Positions 11,690-22,995 of a DNA stretch of 64,000 nt are shown piece after piece. Source of the DNA: Bostrychus sinensis (Eukaryota > Chordata > Actinopteri > Gobiiformes > Eleotridae). How positions within the stretch are numbered: position 1 is the first letter of the stretch; each line of letters begins with the position of its first letter. Made by a program: the position numbers and the translations under genes. The stretch lies in assembly GCA_020698575.1 (NCBI GenBank), contig CM036254.1:34779393-34843392 (forward strand), given 5' to 3'. The notes below the pieces were generated by a model, which was given only the letters and a program-made list of their open reading frames with translations, was not told the DNA's origin and did not search any database.

Positions 11690-11905
11690 GTCCAACTCAG
11701 GTTGGGATAAAATTTAGAGTGTAGACCTCTCTTTAGTTCTGGTTTAGTACTGATTGAGACCAGGTTTAATCCTGGCTTAGACTCTTGTTCAGTCCTGACT
11801 TAGTCCTTATTTCGTCCTGGTTTAGTTCCAGGTTGAGTCCATGAGTCCTTATTTGGTAATGCTAATTTTAGTCAGGTAAAGAAAATTTCAGAACCACTGC
11901 TGTTG
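11690..11905. repeat. GTCCTGGTTTAG-type degenerate minisatellite at a hAT-like end
   Basis: Many 10-14 bp variants such as TTAGTTCTGGTTTAG and CGTCCTGGTTTAG. The right side ends with TTTCAGAACCACTG, the inverted form of a CAGTGGTTCT hAT end. The same motif recurs at several other places in the window. Confidence 0.7.
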
Positions 11906-12179
11906 GTTGACACATGGCTTGTTGATTGTTTTTGAATAAAAAAAATTATATAAAAAAAAAAAACCAAACTCCAGTTATGTTTTTGACAACAACTTTATAA
12001 CATGGAAAGAAAAGTTGATTTTGCATAATATATCCCCCTTTAAAAAGACATATCCAATACATAAGCTACAGCAAAAACTAATAAAACTATTATTTCTATT
12101 GTATTGATGCTGCATTGTTTTTAAGCTGAGCCCTGACCCACATAAAGGTCACGCCCCGAGCTCCATGCAAGGTTAAGAG

Positions 12180-12480
12180 CACTTTTACTAGATTCACTCA
12201 CAGAGGAGCGCTCATCCCTGACTGGTGAAGTGGGCCGGTGTGGTGTGGTGGTGGTGGTGGGGGGGTGGGGGCAGCCTATCTCCTGCAGCTCACCCTGACA
12301 GCCTCATTACGGTGAAGTTAGTGTGGAGACCTTGGTCTGAGGAGCCAAAGTCATCCCGGCCAGAACACCCCCACCTCCACCCCCTCTCTCTGTCCCCTTC
12401 CCCTGGCCAGCACAGGCAGCAGTAGCAGCCCCTGGAGCTCTGTTTGAACCTCGCCAACACGTTTTAGAGCGACTGAAATG
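12180..12480. other. GC-richer stretch with (TGG)n
   Basis: A (GGT)n/G-rich run at 12237-12271 sits in an otherwise GC-richer, non-repetitive block. A + strand open frame (12225-12425) is driven by the G run and has no recognisable product. Confidence 0.45.
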
Positions 12481-12869
12481 GATCTAAGAACTGACAAAAG
12501 CCCAGATTGTGTGCGCTGACGGAGCTCCCACTAGACAGGCTGCAGTTAGGCTCTTTACAAATGCTTTTGAGCTGTTGTTGCAGAAGGATGTGGTGTCGAC
12601 TGTATTGTGGAAATGGTATCAATGGCCAGATGCTTTTGGAAGACTAGAAATGGCACCCGTTCTTGTTATACTGAGTACTGCACAGTAAATTATAAGTGTA
12701 TATGGTCCTTATCTATAGATCCTTAAAATTTCTCTCTTTAGGGTTAAAATGTCAGTTGAGAGAATCAGAGACCATGAGTGACATCAACATAAAGGAAATT
12801 GAGGATGCAGTCTTTATGTTTTTGGAATAGAAATACAAATACATTAAAGGTAAGAAACTTCCACTTACC

Positions 12870-13068
12870 CCATTGGCAGATAATTTATTGGCTTGAAATA
12901 AGTAAAAAGTGGCTTGAAACAAGACAGAAATAACTTAAAACAAGTCAAATAATCCAGCTGTATTAGTAAATAAATCCAATCTAGTAAAAAATGATTGAAA
13001 TCAAGATTAATATTCTGAATTCAAGTTATTTTAACTAATGCTGGATATGTATTTTTTGCGGTGCATAA
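12870..13068. repeat. CTTGAAACAAG-type interspersed repeat
   Basis: Short inverted and direct copies of GGCTTGAAACAAG and CTTGAAATAAG occur at the left. A right end has ATGTATTTTTTGCGGTGCA, a form often seen at the ends of fish MITEs. The family was not identified. Confidence 0.5.
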
Positions 13069-13143
13069 CTAATCTTGTATGCATGGGACTTTATATGAGT
13101 GCTTTTTGATGCTATTGGTAACTGCAAAGTGTTTTCTTTGTAG

Positions 13144-13625
13144 ATCAGTGGCTCTTAAGCTGTGGTAAGGGGACCACAGGTGGTACGCCGTTTTGTATTT
13201 CTAATTTAGAACCAGTTTTATTTCTTGTTTCTATACTTGTTCTGATTGGGGCTTAAAATTGAAGTTTAGGCCTCCATTAAAACCTGGTTTAGGCACAGTT
13301 TGGTCCTGCTGTAGAACTGCTTCAGCCCTAGGTTCGTTCTGGTTTAGACCTGGTTTGGTCCTGGCTCTGTTTATGGCTTAAAATTGAAGTTTAGGCCATT
13401 GTTTAGTCCTGGTATAGCCCTGGTTTACATCTGGGTAGTCCTGCTATAGCCCTGGTTTACATCTGGGTAGTCCTGCTATAGCCCTGGTTTAGTCCTGGTT
13501 TGGTCCTGCTATAGCCCTGGTTTAGTCCTGGTTTGGTCCTGCTATAGCCCTGGTTTAGTCCTGGTTTGGTCCTGCTATAGCCCTGGTTTAGTCCTGGTTT
13601 GGGCCTGGTTTAAATCTCCATTCTG
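13144..13625. repeat. hAT-like end plus 33-bp minisatellite
   Basis: The left side reads CAGTGGCTCTTAAGCTGTGG, a hAT-like terminal repeat. From about 13411 to 13610 lies a clean tandem array with a 33-bp unit (CTATAGCCCTGGTTTAGTCC plus TGGTTTGGTCCTG) repeated about four times, preceded by two 32-bp variants with a TTACATCTGGG middle. Farther left the same GTCCTGGTTTAG motif is degenerate. Confidence 0.88.
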
Positions 13626-14519
13626 TCCTATTTAGTAAAGCGTTTTCTTGTGTTTCTTGTATTAACCTCTATTTTATCCCTTATCATTTCCGAGATTTTA
13701 ATTCATTTTAGTCAGTAGTAAAGATGGTGCTTGCAAAGCCAAATACAAATCTGAATGACTGTCATGTATTTATCAAACATACATGAAATACTGACATATC
13801 TGATTTGAATCTAATGATAAAAAGGACAATCCAGTGACCTAAAAAAAATATTATCATTCAATATTCTTTCAAATCTGTTTTCCTTCATAGCTTTATCTCT
13901 TCAGTGGAACACCACAAACATTTACAGTACAGTCTGTCAGAGCGATGGGGGGTGGGCTGCCCTACTTTTGGCAGCTCTCTCATTGAGTTTCCTCTTTTTG
14001 AAGCTGCTGATCCTGTGTCTATATGAGGCTGTGTTTGTGAAGGAGAAGGAAAGGAAAACAGAAGCACAAAGGCACAATTTACAGTCAGTCTTCTCACTGA
14101 GAAACACATCAATGCAACAGATGGAGGCATATCTCCACATGTGTCATACGTCTTATTTCCCATGTACATATGTCGCTGTATGATTGAGTGGCATGCTGCT
14201 GGAGATCACAGAGGCTGGTTCTCACAGCAGGAAATAGGCAGAAATCGTTTTTACAAGACACAATCCTGTAACAGTCTTTATCATTGTCTCACCTGCTTTC
14301 ACATGAACCATTCTCATTGCAAGATAAGATATGTATACTACAGTATTTGTTAACGGGGTAAAAGGTTAGAGCAATAACGTTATAATTATGATAAGTAGGA
14401 ACTACAAAATTAAACCATCCTGTTGTTCTAGATGCCCTCAGATTTTATTTTTTTTTTTTCTTAATACAATTGGTAACTAAAGACAGAATATTGCCTTTTG
14501 TCATTTATTTTCTCATAGA

Positions 14520-14690
14520 AACTATTGGCCAGGGGCAAGGTACACCCTGACACTGAAAGGCCACTTACATTACTTTGCTATGAGTAATTATAGATTCACC
14601 AACTCACCTTGATGTTCATGTCTTTGGATGGTGGAAAGAAGCCAGAAAACCCAAAGTAACACTACAGACACCAGAAGTAAACAACTATAA
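14520..14690 (-). mobile_element. tRNA-derived SINE fragment
   Basis: Minus-strand body of the widespread fish SINE: CCAGGGGCAAGGTACACCCTG, CTCACCTTGATGTTCATGTC and TTGGATGGTGGAAAGAAGCC. On the opposite strand these are the usual 'ccagggtgtacc' and 'tccggtttcctcccacag' parts. The tRNA head is not present. Confidence 0.7.
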
Positions 14691-14733
14691 CAATAGAATT
14701 GGCATTCAATATGTCTAAGATTTTGTAAAACTG

Positions 14734-15242
14734 TAAAGGGGTCATATAACAGCTTTTCCCTAGACTTTTTTAAAGAGTTGTGGGCACCTTTGTATTGCTA
14801 TTTTAGGTTTTATAACTTAAAATAATGTACATGTATGGAAAACGTCTTCTTCTGGGGAGCTGTTACTTTGACTTTGCAGGATAATGCTTGCATTAGGTGT
14901 CTGTCACCCCCTGCTGGTAACGTTGGGGACTGGACAAAGCATAAAATGGGTATTTAGTACGGCAATTAGCGACATGATGCTAACAGGTAAATGAGCTGAT
15001 TATCATTTAAGCTCTGGTATAAGTGACGGTGTATGGGCTTTAGAAACACACAGGAGCACTTCCTGGTTTCAGGTGTCTACATAGAGCCGTGAGACCAAGC
15101 ATTTTCAGCTCTTGAGAAGGGAAGCACCTCAGCATACAGGATTACTCAAACATGTGTGAATGAGGAGAATTTGAGGAGAAGACAACGATATAAGATGTTT
15201 AAAAGCTCAGAAAAGTTGATTTAGCAGAATAGGGGACCTTTA
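14734..15242 (+). mobile_element. MITE family C, copy 1
   Basis: The left end TAAAGGGGTCATAT faces the right end AGGGGACCTTTA. Internal landmarks shared with the other copies are GAGCTGTTACTTTGACTTTG, GGTGTCTGTCACCCCCTGC, GAGAAGGGAAGCACCTC and GATTACTCAAACATGTGTG. No coding capacity was seen, so it is non-autonomous. Superfamily unknown. Confidence 0.8.
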
Positions 15243-16290
15243 AGTATTTAATTCATGCAGCCTCAATCATAGCGCCTTACCTATTAAACTTCCTAAACAG
15301 GTTGTCCAAATAAAACTGAATTAGAGTGGAACCACACAACTTTGCTAATTTCTTCTCAGTTTTGTTCACATTTTTCTCCTTCTACATTTTGAAATAAAGC
15401 ACTATTGTAAAAACTCATCTCGCTTGGCTTGACTCTGGTTTTCACTTCCTCGTCCCATCCGTACAAACATTCATCTGCCGTTTCCTCACTCTGGCTTGTT
15501 GTTATGGCGAGAGCTTGCGAGACTTCAGGGACACATGGTTCTTCCATTCTTGCAAGGCTGTTTTTTTGTTGTTGTGATTTTCCTAAGAACCTCTAGGTAA
15601 AAAACAAATTGATTCAGCCTGCAACAACTCATTTAGCCATCACACTGACTCTGAAAGGTAAAAAAAAAAAGTTCCATTGTTGTCTTTTAAAAGAAGATGG
15701 GTATAAACTGCAATGCTTCACCCAGCATATTCTGATTCAGAGCAACATTGAATTCCAATTGAGTTAGACAGAGGCAAATAACAGCAGTCAGCTTCAATAT
15801 CAAGTCTGCTACAAAACAGCCAACATTTTGACATTGCCATCTCTTGTTTACTCCCATCCATTTTATCTGCAGCAAACGCTAAATAGGACAAGACAGAGGA
15901 AGAAAACGGCTGCAATGACAAAAGAAAAGTTCCCAAACAGAATATGTTGTCACCAGCAGTCTGAGCGGGGAGGGGAAGGGAGGGTCGGCTTTGAGGACAA
16001 CTGGAAATAATTACTACATTACTCGGAGAAGCATTTTTGTACAAGAGTTGTGATGTGCCGCGGGTCTACAGCAGCTTGTGTGACCTAGAAACGACCAAAA
16101 GTACAAAAACACTACTCCTCACCAGTGGGCTCAGTGGAGAGACCACAGATTAACCAGAATGTAGTCCACGCTGGGCCCTCAGGTTTCATTTTAACGGCTA
16201 CTATCGCTGCACAGTGGAGAGAATTGCTTATTTAGGGAAATTTATTCACTATTTATATCCAAAATGTAGTCTTTGCCCTGCTTCTTTTGT
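15243..16290. other. Intron stretch, no gene seen
   Basis: No recognised repeat family. Open frames at 15718-16044 (-) and 15356-15547 (-) have no recognisable domain. Confidence 0.35.
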
Positions 16291-16530
16291 AACAGTTGTT
16301 CTCAAAATGTTTAACTTTGGCAGTCAGACTCATACAGAACCCCTCATAAACATTCTGCAGCGTTGGGCATCCTAGATCCTTTAAGGAGGTCCATTGACTT
16401 TGGTTTAGTCCTGGGTTAATCCTAGTCCCGGTTTATTCATTACTTAGTCCTAGTTTAGTCCAGGATTAGTCCTGGTTTGGACAGGGTTTAGTTTGTATTT
16501 AGCTCTGGTTTAAACCTATAGGCTACAGTA
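16291..16530. repeat. hAT-like end plus GTCCTGGTTTAG repeats
   Basis: CAGTTGTTCTCAAAATG (hAT-like end) is followed after about 100 bp by degenerate units such as TTTAGTCCTGGGTTAATCC and TTAGTCCTGGTTTGG. It has the same layout as the loci at 13144 and 11690. Confidence 0.7.
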
Positions 16531-16879
16531 AATATTGACCTCTGTGACTTCTATGGTGTGGACAGCCTGTGGAGATCACGCGAACCAGACTTTTGGACTG
16601 CTAGCCACGAGCGTCTTGGTGGTGTGTGATGATGAGAGGTGTTTCATGTCAGAAATAAATGAGGGGGGCGTGCTTTACACAGTTATAATGTGCGACACGG
16701 AGCTATAGAACTAACTGATGCACCGCAGAGTCCCAAAGAGAAAGTGAAAGTGCAGCAGCCAGTGACCTGCACAGCACCGCAAAGCACCGCGGTGTTCTCC
16801 CCGCTCCTGACGTGGGCAAACTTGCTTAGCAATAAGTTTGGAGCCTTGCTCAAGGCATGATAAACAGCCTTCTCTCTAC

Positions 16880-17060
16880 TCAACCGCTGAAGTTAAGAAC
16901 TCACAGCCACTCGTCTGTCTCCTCCTTAAAGTAATGCACCACGTTTTATTGTCAGTAACTGTAATGGCGTTGAATCCATGGGAAAAGTAATTCATTAGAT
17001 TGCTCCGTTACTGAAAAAACATCACTGTTATAGTTTAACGCTGTTAGTCCCAACACTGGC
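16880..17060. mobile_element. Probable hAT element end fragment
   Basis: GTAACTGTAATGGCGTTG, AAAAGTAATTCATTAGATTG, CTCCGTTACTG and TAGTCCCAACACTG occur in the order seen at one end of a common fish hAT family with GTAAC and TTACTG subterminal repeats. The other end was not found with certainty. Confidence 0.5.
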
Positions 17061-17220
17061 TGAGATTGATCCAACCTAACCGACCACTATCATTTATTTG
17101 TACGCGGATACTGTCACCAGAAAATCCAACACAAATCTACATGCATAAGGCAAATTTGTTGTATAGAAAAGGGAGAAAAAAAAAAGTTTAATGTAAAAGG
17201 AATATCCTTTCTGGTCATAT

Positions 17221-17395
17221 GATACAATAGATGAGCTAATGAACTTTATTTAACAGTCCTAGACACATTTATAGCCTGTCCGTCCTGGGAGAGGATCTCT
17301 ACTTCAGTGTGGTTTCTATAAGGTTTCTTCATTTTTTTTTTTATTCCACAGCTGGGTTTTTTAGGAGCTTTTCCTTACCAAAAAGGAGGCTTTTG
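17221..17395 (+). mobile_element. L2-type LINE 3' UTR, fragment (copy 1)
   Basis: ATAGATGAGCTAATGAAC, CAGTCCTAGACACATTTATA, GTCCTGGGAGAGGATCTC, ATAAGGTTTCTTCATT and CCACAGCTGGG follow the same order as in the minus-strand copies at 38126, 40862 and 42568. It stops before the CACACAATCAGAC region, so it lacks the seed motif of the satellite described at 42598. Confidence 0.85.
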
Positions 17396-18640
17396 TGCTG
17401 CATTCTGGTGGTCCTTGGCAGTCGGAATTTCCGAGTTCCGAGTTATAAATTTCAATTGGAACACCCTCCAATCTCAGAATTCCTACTTGAAAACTCAGGG
17501 AGCAATCACCTACCTCAAGTTAGAAAATCCAACATAGCAGCACCCTGTATTACTAAAAAGAGAAAAATATAACTACTATGATATTAATAGTTCTTGTTAC
17601 TTTGTTACTTTGTGTTATGTGAAACTACTGCCCATGCTCTGTCTGTGAACATGCTGCGACGGGACGTGTGAGCCTCTGCACTTAATAATAAATCAAATGC
17701 ACTGTACTGCTCTGTGGTTGCTAATCTTGCTAACCTCTGCACCAAGTTAATAGCCAAACCCATTCTCTACACTTTGTAAATATAACAACTGCCCAAGCGA
17801 ATTCATTAAGTTCATATGTCACACTTTGGTTGACTTGTTTTTATCATCACAGTGGTTTTATTTGTATTTGTTTTTGTGCTGTCATTATTATTTTGGACTT
17901 GGATGATGATATTTGAGATGTCATTATTTAATGAATAAAGGAGTTTTAGAATTGCAGTGCCGCAATTAAAAAATAAATAAATAAAATTACTGCCAATGCA
18001 ATATAGAAATGTTTAAATCATGTTAATTCCTCTGTAACTCTGTCAGTCAAAGGCTAAAAATACACACACAAAAAATACCACCAGATCCACCATTTTCTTA
18101 CTGCATTGTGGGAAATAATTCCTTTATAATTAATTCTTATTAGATAACAGTAACTGTAGACCTGCCTCTTAGAGCTTTAAGAAGATATTTTGCAAAAAGT
18201 AAAAATATATTAAGAATAAGAAAACCATTATTTTTCCCTCAGTGGGGAAATTGTTGCAACAGCATAAGTAACACACAAGTAGTATCACACAAGAGCACAA
18301 AAGAGTATCAGAGCCCAGTCCTGCCAAAGAGAATTAAATAAAAAAAACTGAACTAAACTACAAGTTAAGCTAAAAAAAATGAAATTAGACTATGAGCTAA
18401 ATTAAATACACTATAATAAATATGTACAGTATATGGTCTAACAGAATGAGTATTATACAGTATAAGGATAATCATAAATACCAGAAGCAAAACTGTGCAT
18501 TGAGAGATTGCTGCATAAAAATTATTATTGCACATAATAATAAATATTGCACAGGTTTCCAAAAGGTGATGACAGCTATAGACATTATATTAAAATCAGT
18601 GTTAGGGCTAATCTATGTATTAATATTATTATTAGTATGT
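17396..18640. other. Intron stretch with short repeats
   Basis: A block at 17417-17530 has GGAATTTCCGAGTTCCGAG, which resembles a repeated fish motif but was not assigned. The rest is AT-rich with A runs and TAAATAAATAAA. No gene seen. Confidence 0.35.
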
Positions 18641-18680
18641 ATGTATTAGTATTATTGCTGTTGCTGTTGTTGTTGTGGTA
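18641..18680. repeat. (TTG)n/(TGC)n microsatellite
   Basis: TTGCTGTTGCTGTTGTTGT then TGTGG: a short trinucleotide run. Confidence 0.75.
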
Positions 18681-19624
18681 AATACATTTTTATTCCCTTT
18701 TGTAATACGTTAAATAAGAGTTGTGTACATTTATGTCCATACCTCAGTGATACAGACATATTTATTCAGGTTGGTTTGAAGTTTGGAACTATTCAGATGA
18801 GCCATGTGGTACTAGTGCTGACTTACTTGTTGCTCTGTAATATATTTAGTAAGTCTTGTTTTATTTGTGCATAGCTTCATAACTCAGTGCCTGTGTGTGC
18901 ACGGAGCCTGAACACTGTTGTAAAGTGCAGCAGAGTCTTGTGTGAGTTTGACAGCGACATGTTTCACCGAGAGGAGCAGATACTGTCTCAGGAGCAGAGA
19001 GGCAGTACGTGAGGGGAACAGCAATGTACCTGTATGTATAAGGAGCACCCAGCCAGGGGGATGGGGGGGTGGGGGGGCTGTAGGATTAATTAAACAGGTA
19101 GAAGAGTGGACTGTGCCGTCATTACTCTGGTAATTAGACTGGAGTCTGTTTTCCCATCATGCCCCTGGCTCGGAGGCAGAGATGGAAGAGGCTCTGGGAG
19201 ACAAGTGGGCGACGCAATCTCATTCCAAGACATGATGTACTTGTATGGTCAGTGGTGCGTATTGTCCTCAGTGGTGGTATTACAGCAGCACTATAGGCTC
19301 CTGTATGGATACATAGAGCCATAAGAATGTATATTAGCTCCACACTGTCAGGACTATTATCTCGAGTGTCTCTTCCCATTTCAGGTTCTTTTCTTTTGGC
19401 TTTTCCCTGGTGGATTTGAAACTGCAAATCACTCGCCCTCTAGCGTCCAGTGACTGGCATTTTGATTGGGCATAACTTTTTTTGACAGATTTTTTTTTTT
19501 TTTTTTTCACAAACTCACAAATGTCAATTTACAAATACATTGAATGCACCATCCATATGCACCTAATACAGCATACGCAACATAGCATTTTACACCAGGG
19601 TTCCGGCAAGTATGTAGTATGTAG

Positions 19625-20217
19625 TAACATCTGACCTCTACCAAGGCGGAGGTTGTGTTTTCGGCCACGTTTGTCTGTGTGTAGGTTTGTTTGTTTGTTA
19701 GCAACATAACTCAAAAAGTTATGGACGGATTTGGATAAAATTTTCAGGAAATGTCAGAAATGGAATAGTTAACACGTGATTACATTTTAGGGGTGATCCA
19801 GATCACCATCTGGGTTCAGGAATTTTTCCAAGGATTCTTTACTATTGGGAGATGGGGCTAATTTTGCAATTACAGCTTCTTACTCAACAAATAATGCCCA
19901 GAATTATTGCCAAAACATTATTACAAGATGACACCATGGTAGATGTTATAATCTGACATAGTTTGACCTGGATCATGTTGATATTATGCTTCTGGTGATC
20001 CAGAAAGTTCTAAATACAGGGGGTACATTTGAAATTGGATAATGCACAGCAACAAATGTAGCTACACATTTGAAAATAACTCCAAGTGAAAGGTGAAGTT
20101 TTTCTCTTTCAGTAGTATTTTCACAGATTTGATGTATCTTTAATACTTTATGGGTTTTTCTCACGTGAGTGACCCTATGGCTTGGCAGAGGTCTGCACTC
20201 TCCGAGTGCTTCTAGTT
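19625..20217 (+). mobile_element. Interspersed repeat with GACCTCTGCCAAG ends
   Basis: The left side has TGACCTCTACCAAGGCGGAGG. The right side has CTTGGCAGAGGTCTGCACTC followed by CGAGTGCTTCTAGTT. The two share an inverted GACCTCTGCCAAG. The interior includes GTTTGTCTGTGTGTAGG, AAAGTTATGGACGGATTTGG and GGGGTGATCCAGATCACC, which I remember as a very common fish repeat. No coding capacity. The left end seems shorter than the right. Confidence 0.75.
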
Positions 20218-20378
20218 ATTTTTACATACATATATTCATGACTAAAAATAATAATGTTAAAGATTTTACTTCAAAATGATTGTAAAATTTTATAATGTTC
20301 CCTCATCAAAAACATACCTGGAGATGAGTTTTGTTTCATTCACACCTCTTTGAGTAATCCTGTATTCTCACTGCCCCC

Positions 20379-20780
20379 AGTGGTTGTCAGTGTGGAACAG
20401 AATTTCCTTTGAATCAATCCAAAGCTGTTTCAGAACGCAGAACAAATATCTCAAAATGCTCCGCAAGTGCAGAAGTGATGAATTTGCGTATTGGTAGGGC
20501 TGAATGTGCACATAGGGCAATCCACAGATGCATAATCATCATAATTACAAAAGTTATAATTGCAAATTACAATATAGCTGCATACCCCCGGTGGGTTTCA
20601 GTGGAACAGGATTTCTTTTGTGAATAAATCTTGCTGCGGGACAAATGTCTCAAAAATATCCAAATGTGCAGAGGTGATGAATGCACAAATGGAGCGATCC
20701 ACAAATCCAGATTTGACTATTCACATGCAAATCTGCAGATTTATAATTGACAAACATGATTGATTTGTGAAATAACTGCA
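20379..20780 (+). repeat. Imperfect direct duplication, about 200-bp unit
   Basis: The segment from 20379 (GTGGAACAGAATTTCCTTTG, then AACAAATATCTCAAAATG, then GTGATGAAT) recurs from about 20590 (GTGGAACAGGATTTCTTTTG, GACAAATGTCTCAAAAATA, GTGATGAAT), about 208 bp apart with substantial drift. It is flanked by ATTTGCAAAT-rich sequence. Confidence 0.7.
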
Positions 20781-21057
20781 AATCATATATTTACAAATTA
20801 GATCTATATATTATATTATATTATCTATAAATTAGAATTTATTTGCAAAAATCGCTGCACACAAGTCATAAATTAGGCATTTTGAAGAAATTATTCTAGT
20901 TACATCAATACATTTATTGTTGCATCAATTCATTTTAGTTTAGCATCAATTCATTTTATTGAAACAGATATAGCTCCATAGGCATGCAGACATCTTCTGG
21001 TGGTATTGAGGGATCTTTTGCAGTACAAGTCCTGATTGTTTCATTAAGAGACTTTTT

Positions 21058-21190
21058 TATTCTAGTCACTTTAGTCCTGGTTTAGGCCTGGTTAATACCT
21101 GGTTTAGTTCTGATTTTGTCCAAGTTTTTTAAACTTGTTTAGTCCTAATTAAGTCTGGGTTAAGTCCTTATTTAATAAAGCATACTTTGT
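21058..21190. repeat. GTCCTGGTTTAG degenerate minisatellite
   Basis: TTTAGTCCTGGTTTAGGCC, ACCTGGTTTAGTTCTG and GTCTGGGTTAAGTCC: about 130 bp of the motif described at 13144. No hAT-like end was noticed next to this copy. Confidence 0.75.
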
Positions 21191-21224
21191 TCCATTTAAC
21201 CCTTACTCCAGATTTAGGGCCAGA

Positions 21225-21425
21225 TATTTTCTGAGGTGGTATTTGGTGTGAAAATGAGTGTGTTTGCTCATTGGGAGGAAGCCAGAGTACCTGTAGAGAA
21301 CCAACGGTAACCCTGGCAGGACAAGCAGACTGCACCCAGACAGATCTTAGGACGGTCTGGCCTATGGATTTATCTCATAACCTCCTTGCTGGTAGGCAAA
21401 AGCACTAACTTGCTGTTTTTTCTTT
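21225..21425 (-). mobile_element. tRNA-derived SINE fragment
   Basis: GGGAGGAAGCCAGAGTACC, GTAGAGAACCAACGGTAACC and, at the right, CATAACCTCCTTGCTGG then GGCAAAAGCACTAAC. The last part is the reverse of a SINE A-box region (GTTAGTGCTTTTGCC). Minus orientation; the middle is rearranged. Confidence 0.65.
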
Positions 21426-21689
21426 CAACATGTCATACACTGATTTTGGTCTTGGCTCGTCTTGGACATGACTTGGCTATGGTGGATGCTGACTAGACTA
21501 ACAGTCACACAAGCAATGGTGTGAGAGAATGGGTTCACTTGCAAAGAAATGCTGGATTTGGAAATGCATCTTTCGTCACAAGCCCTGTCATTTACCCCTT
21601 TTACACTGTTTGAATAGCTGTCAAAAGCAGTAGCATTAAATGTACAGTAGAAGCTATAGACAGTAGCAAATTCACTTTCCTTACCCATC

Positions 21690-22120
21690 CATTCATGTAC
21701 TTCTTAATCGTACGTTTTCAGTTTCCCAGATATGGGGCCAAAGACTGGGTCGTACACTTTAATTTGGAGTGCGCCGAGTGTCTTATTGAATATTTCCAGC
21801 TCATCTGGCTCTCACAATGGAGCCACGCTGCTTCATTTCCGTCAGAAGCCAGGAGTGGGGGCCCGCTTGCATTGTTAAATACCCACCGATTCTCTCCTTC
21901 CTGCCGAGGACACACTTGACACTCTCTTATCAGACAAGTCTCCGTCAGTGAAAGAGATCCCGGGCTTACTCGGAGAGAGTTCATTCAGAGGCCGTGAACG
22001 GAGGAGGTCGGAGGTCAGCACTGCAGGCCTGGATGAATGCTAATCATGTAGCGGGCCGTCTACCTACTCCTGTGATCTCTGCTGATCTGAGATGCCTTGT
22101 GACAGGAGGATCCTTGGCCT
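21690..22120. other. Non-repetitive GC-richer block, possible conserved element
   Basis: No repeat signatures and a GC content above that of the flanks. Open frames on both strands (21695-21919 +, 21718-21984 -) have no recognisable product. Such blocks in large introns of developmental genes are often conserved non-coding elements, but nothing in the sequence alone proves it. Confidence 0.3.
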
Positions 22121-22394
22121 TTGATGTCAATATCTTAAAATAGTGAGAGGCTTTGGATTGGTAGTAATGGAATATGTTGTTAAAGACATAATACAAACTT
22201 TCGTGTGTGTGTGTTTTATGGGTTATAGATCAGTATTAGCAGTGTGCACATCAAAATTCATAACTCCAGGTTATGTAAATGAAATCCCACTGAGTAGCAT
22301 AAAGTTGGATTTTTGTAACTCATGGCATTTTCATTGTTTCCTCTCTGCAGCAACTGAGCTTTGAACTATCACCAATTATTAAATGATCCGTGTA

Positions 22395-22802
22395 TTAAAG
22401 CAGAACTCAGAAACTTTACTACCTTAAATAAACTGTTTTGAAGTCTGTGTGATGGTTAAATGAGTTGTGGTAGGATGAATAAAACACCCTGCACCTCCCG
22501 CTGCTGTCTCTAGGCAGAAAACAACACTTGCAAGTCTGAGCGTCGGCAACTGGAAATCGCGGAAGTCTCGCAAGAAAGCGGGACATGGCACATCGCAGTT
22601 AGATCCAAACAAGCTAGTGAAGGCAGAGCGGCCAAAAGGCAGAAGAAATTTGGTCCGGATATGCAAAGGGGACAACGAAAGTAAAGCCAAGAGGGGTCAT
22701 AAAGGAATCCACTGGACTTCTGAGTGTTTATGATAGTGCTTTACTCTGAAAAATGAGCCAGAAACAGCGATAAGACATGAAAAATTACTGAGTTTGCTTT
22801 AA
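22395..22802. mobile_element. MITE with TTAAAGC inverted ends
   Basis: The left end TTAAAGCAGAACTCAGAAAC faces the right end ATTACTGAGTTTGCTTTAA (reverse complement TTAAAGCAAACTCAGTAAT). Length about 408 bp. The 22424-22690 frame on - crosses it and is not a protein I recognise. No clear target-site duplication. Confidence 0.7.
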
Positions 22803-22995
22803 AAAAGAACATTTCAATGAGGGAAAGAACATCTAAAAAATTTTGTTTTGTGATGCCTTTAACCCTTGTGCTCTTCTAGGTACATTTTTGTACTTTCTGC
22901 TGGACTTTTTTTTTTAATTTGGTGGTCATTTTGACTGTGTTAGAGCTTGGGGCATGATTTTTTGCAGAAATGTTTGTTTTGTTTTGTTTTTTTGC

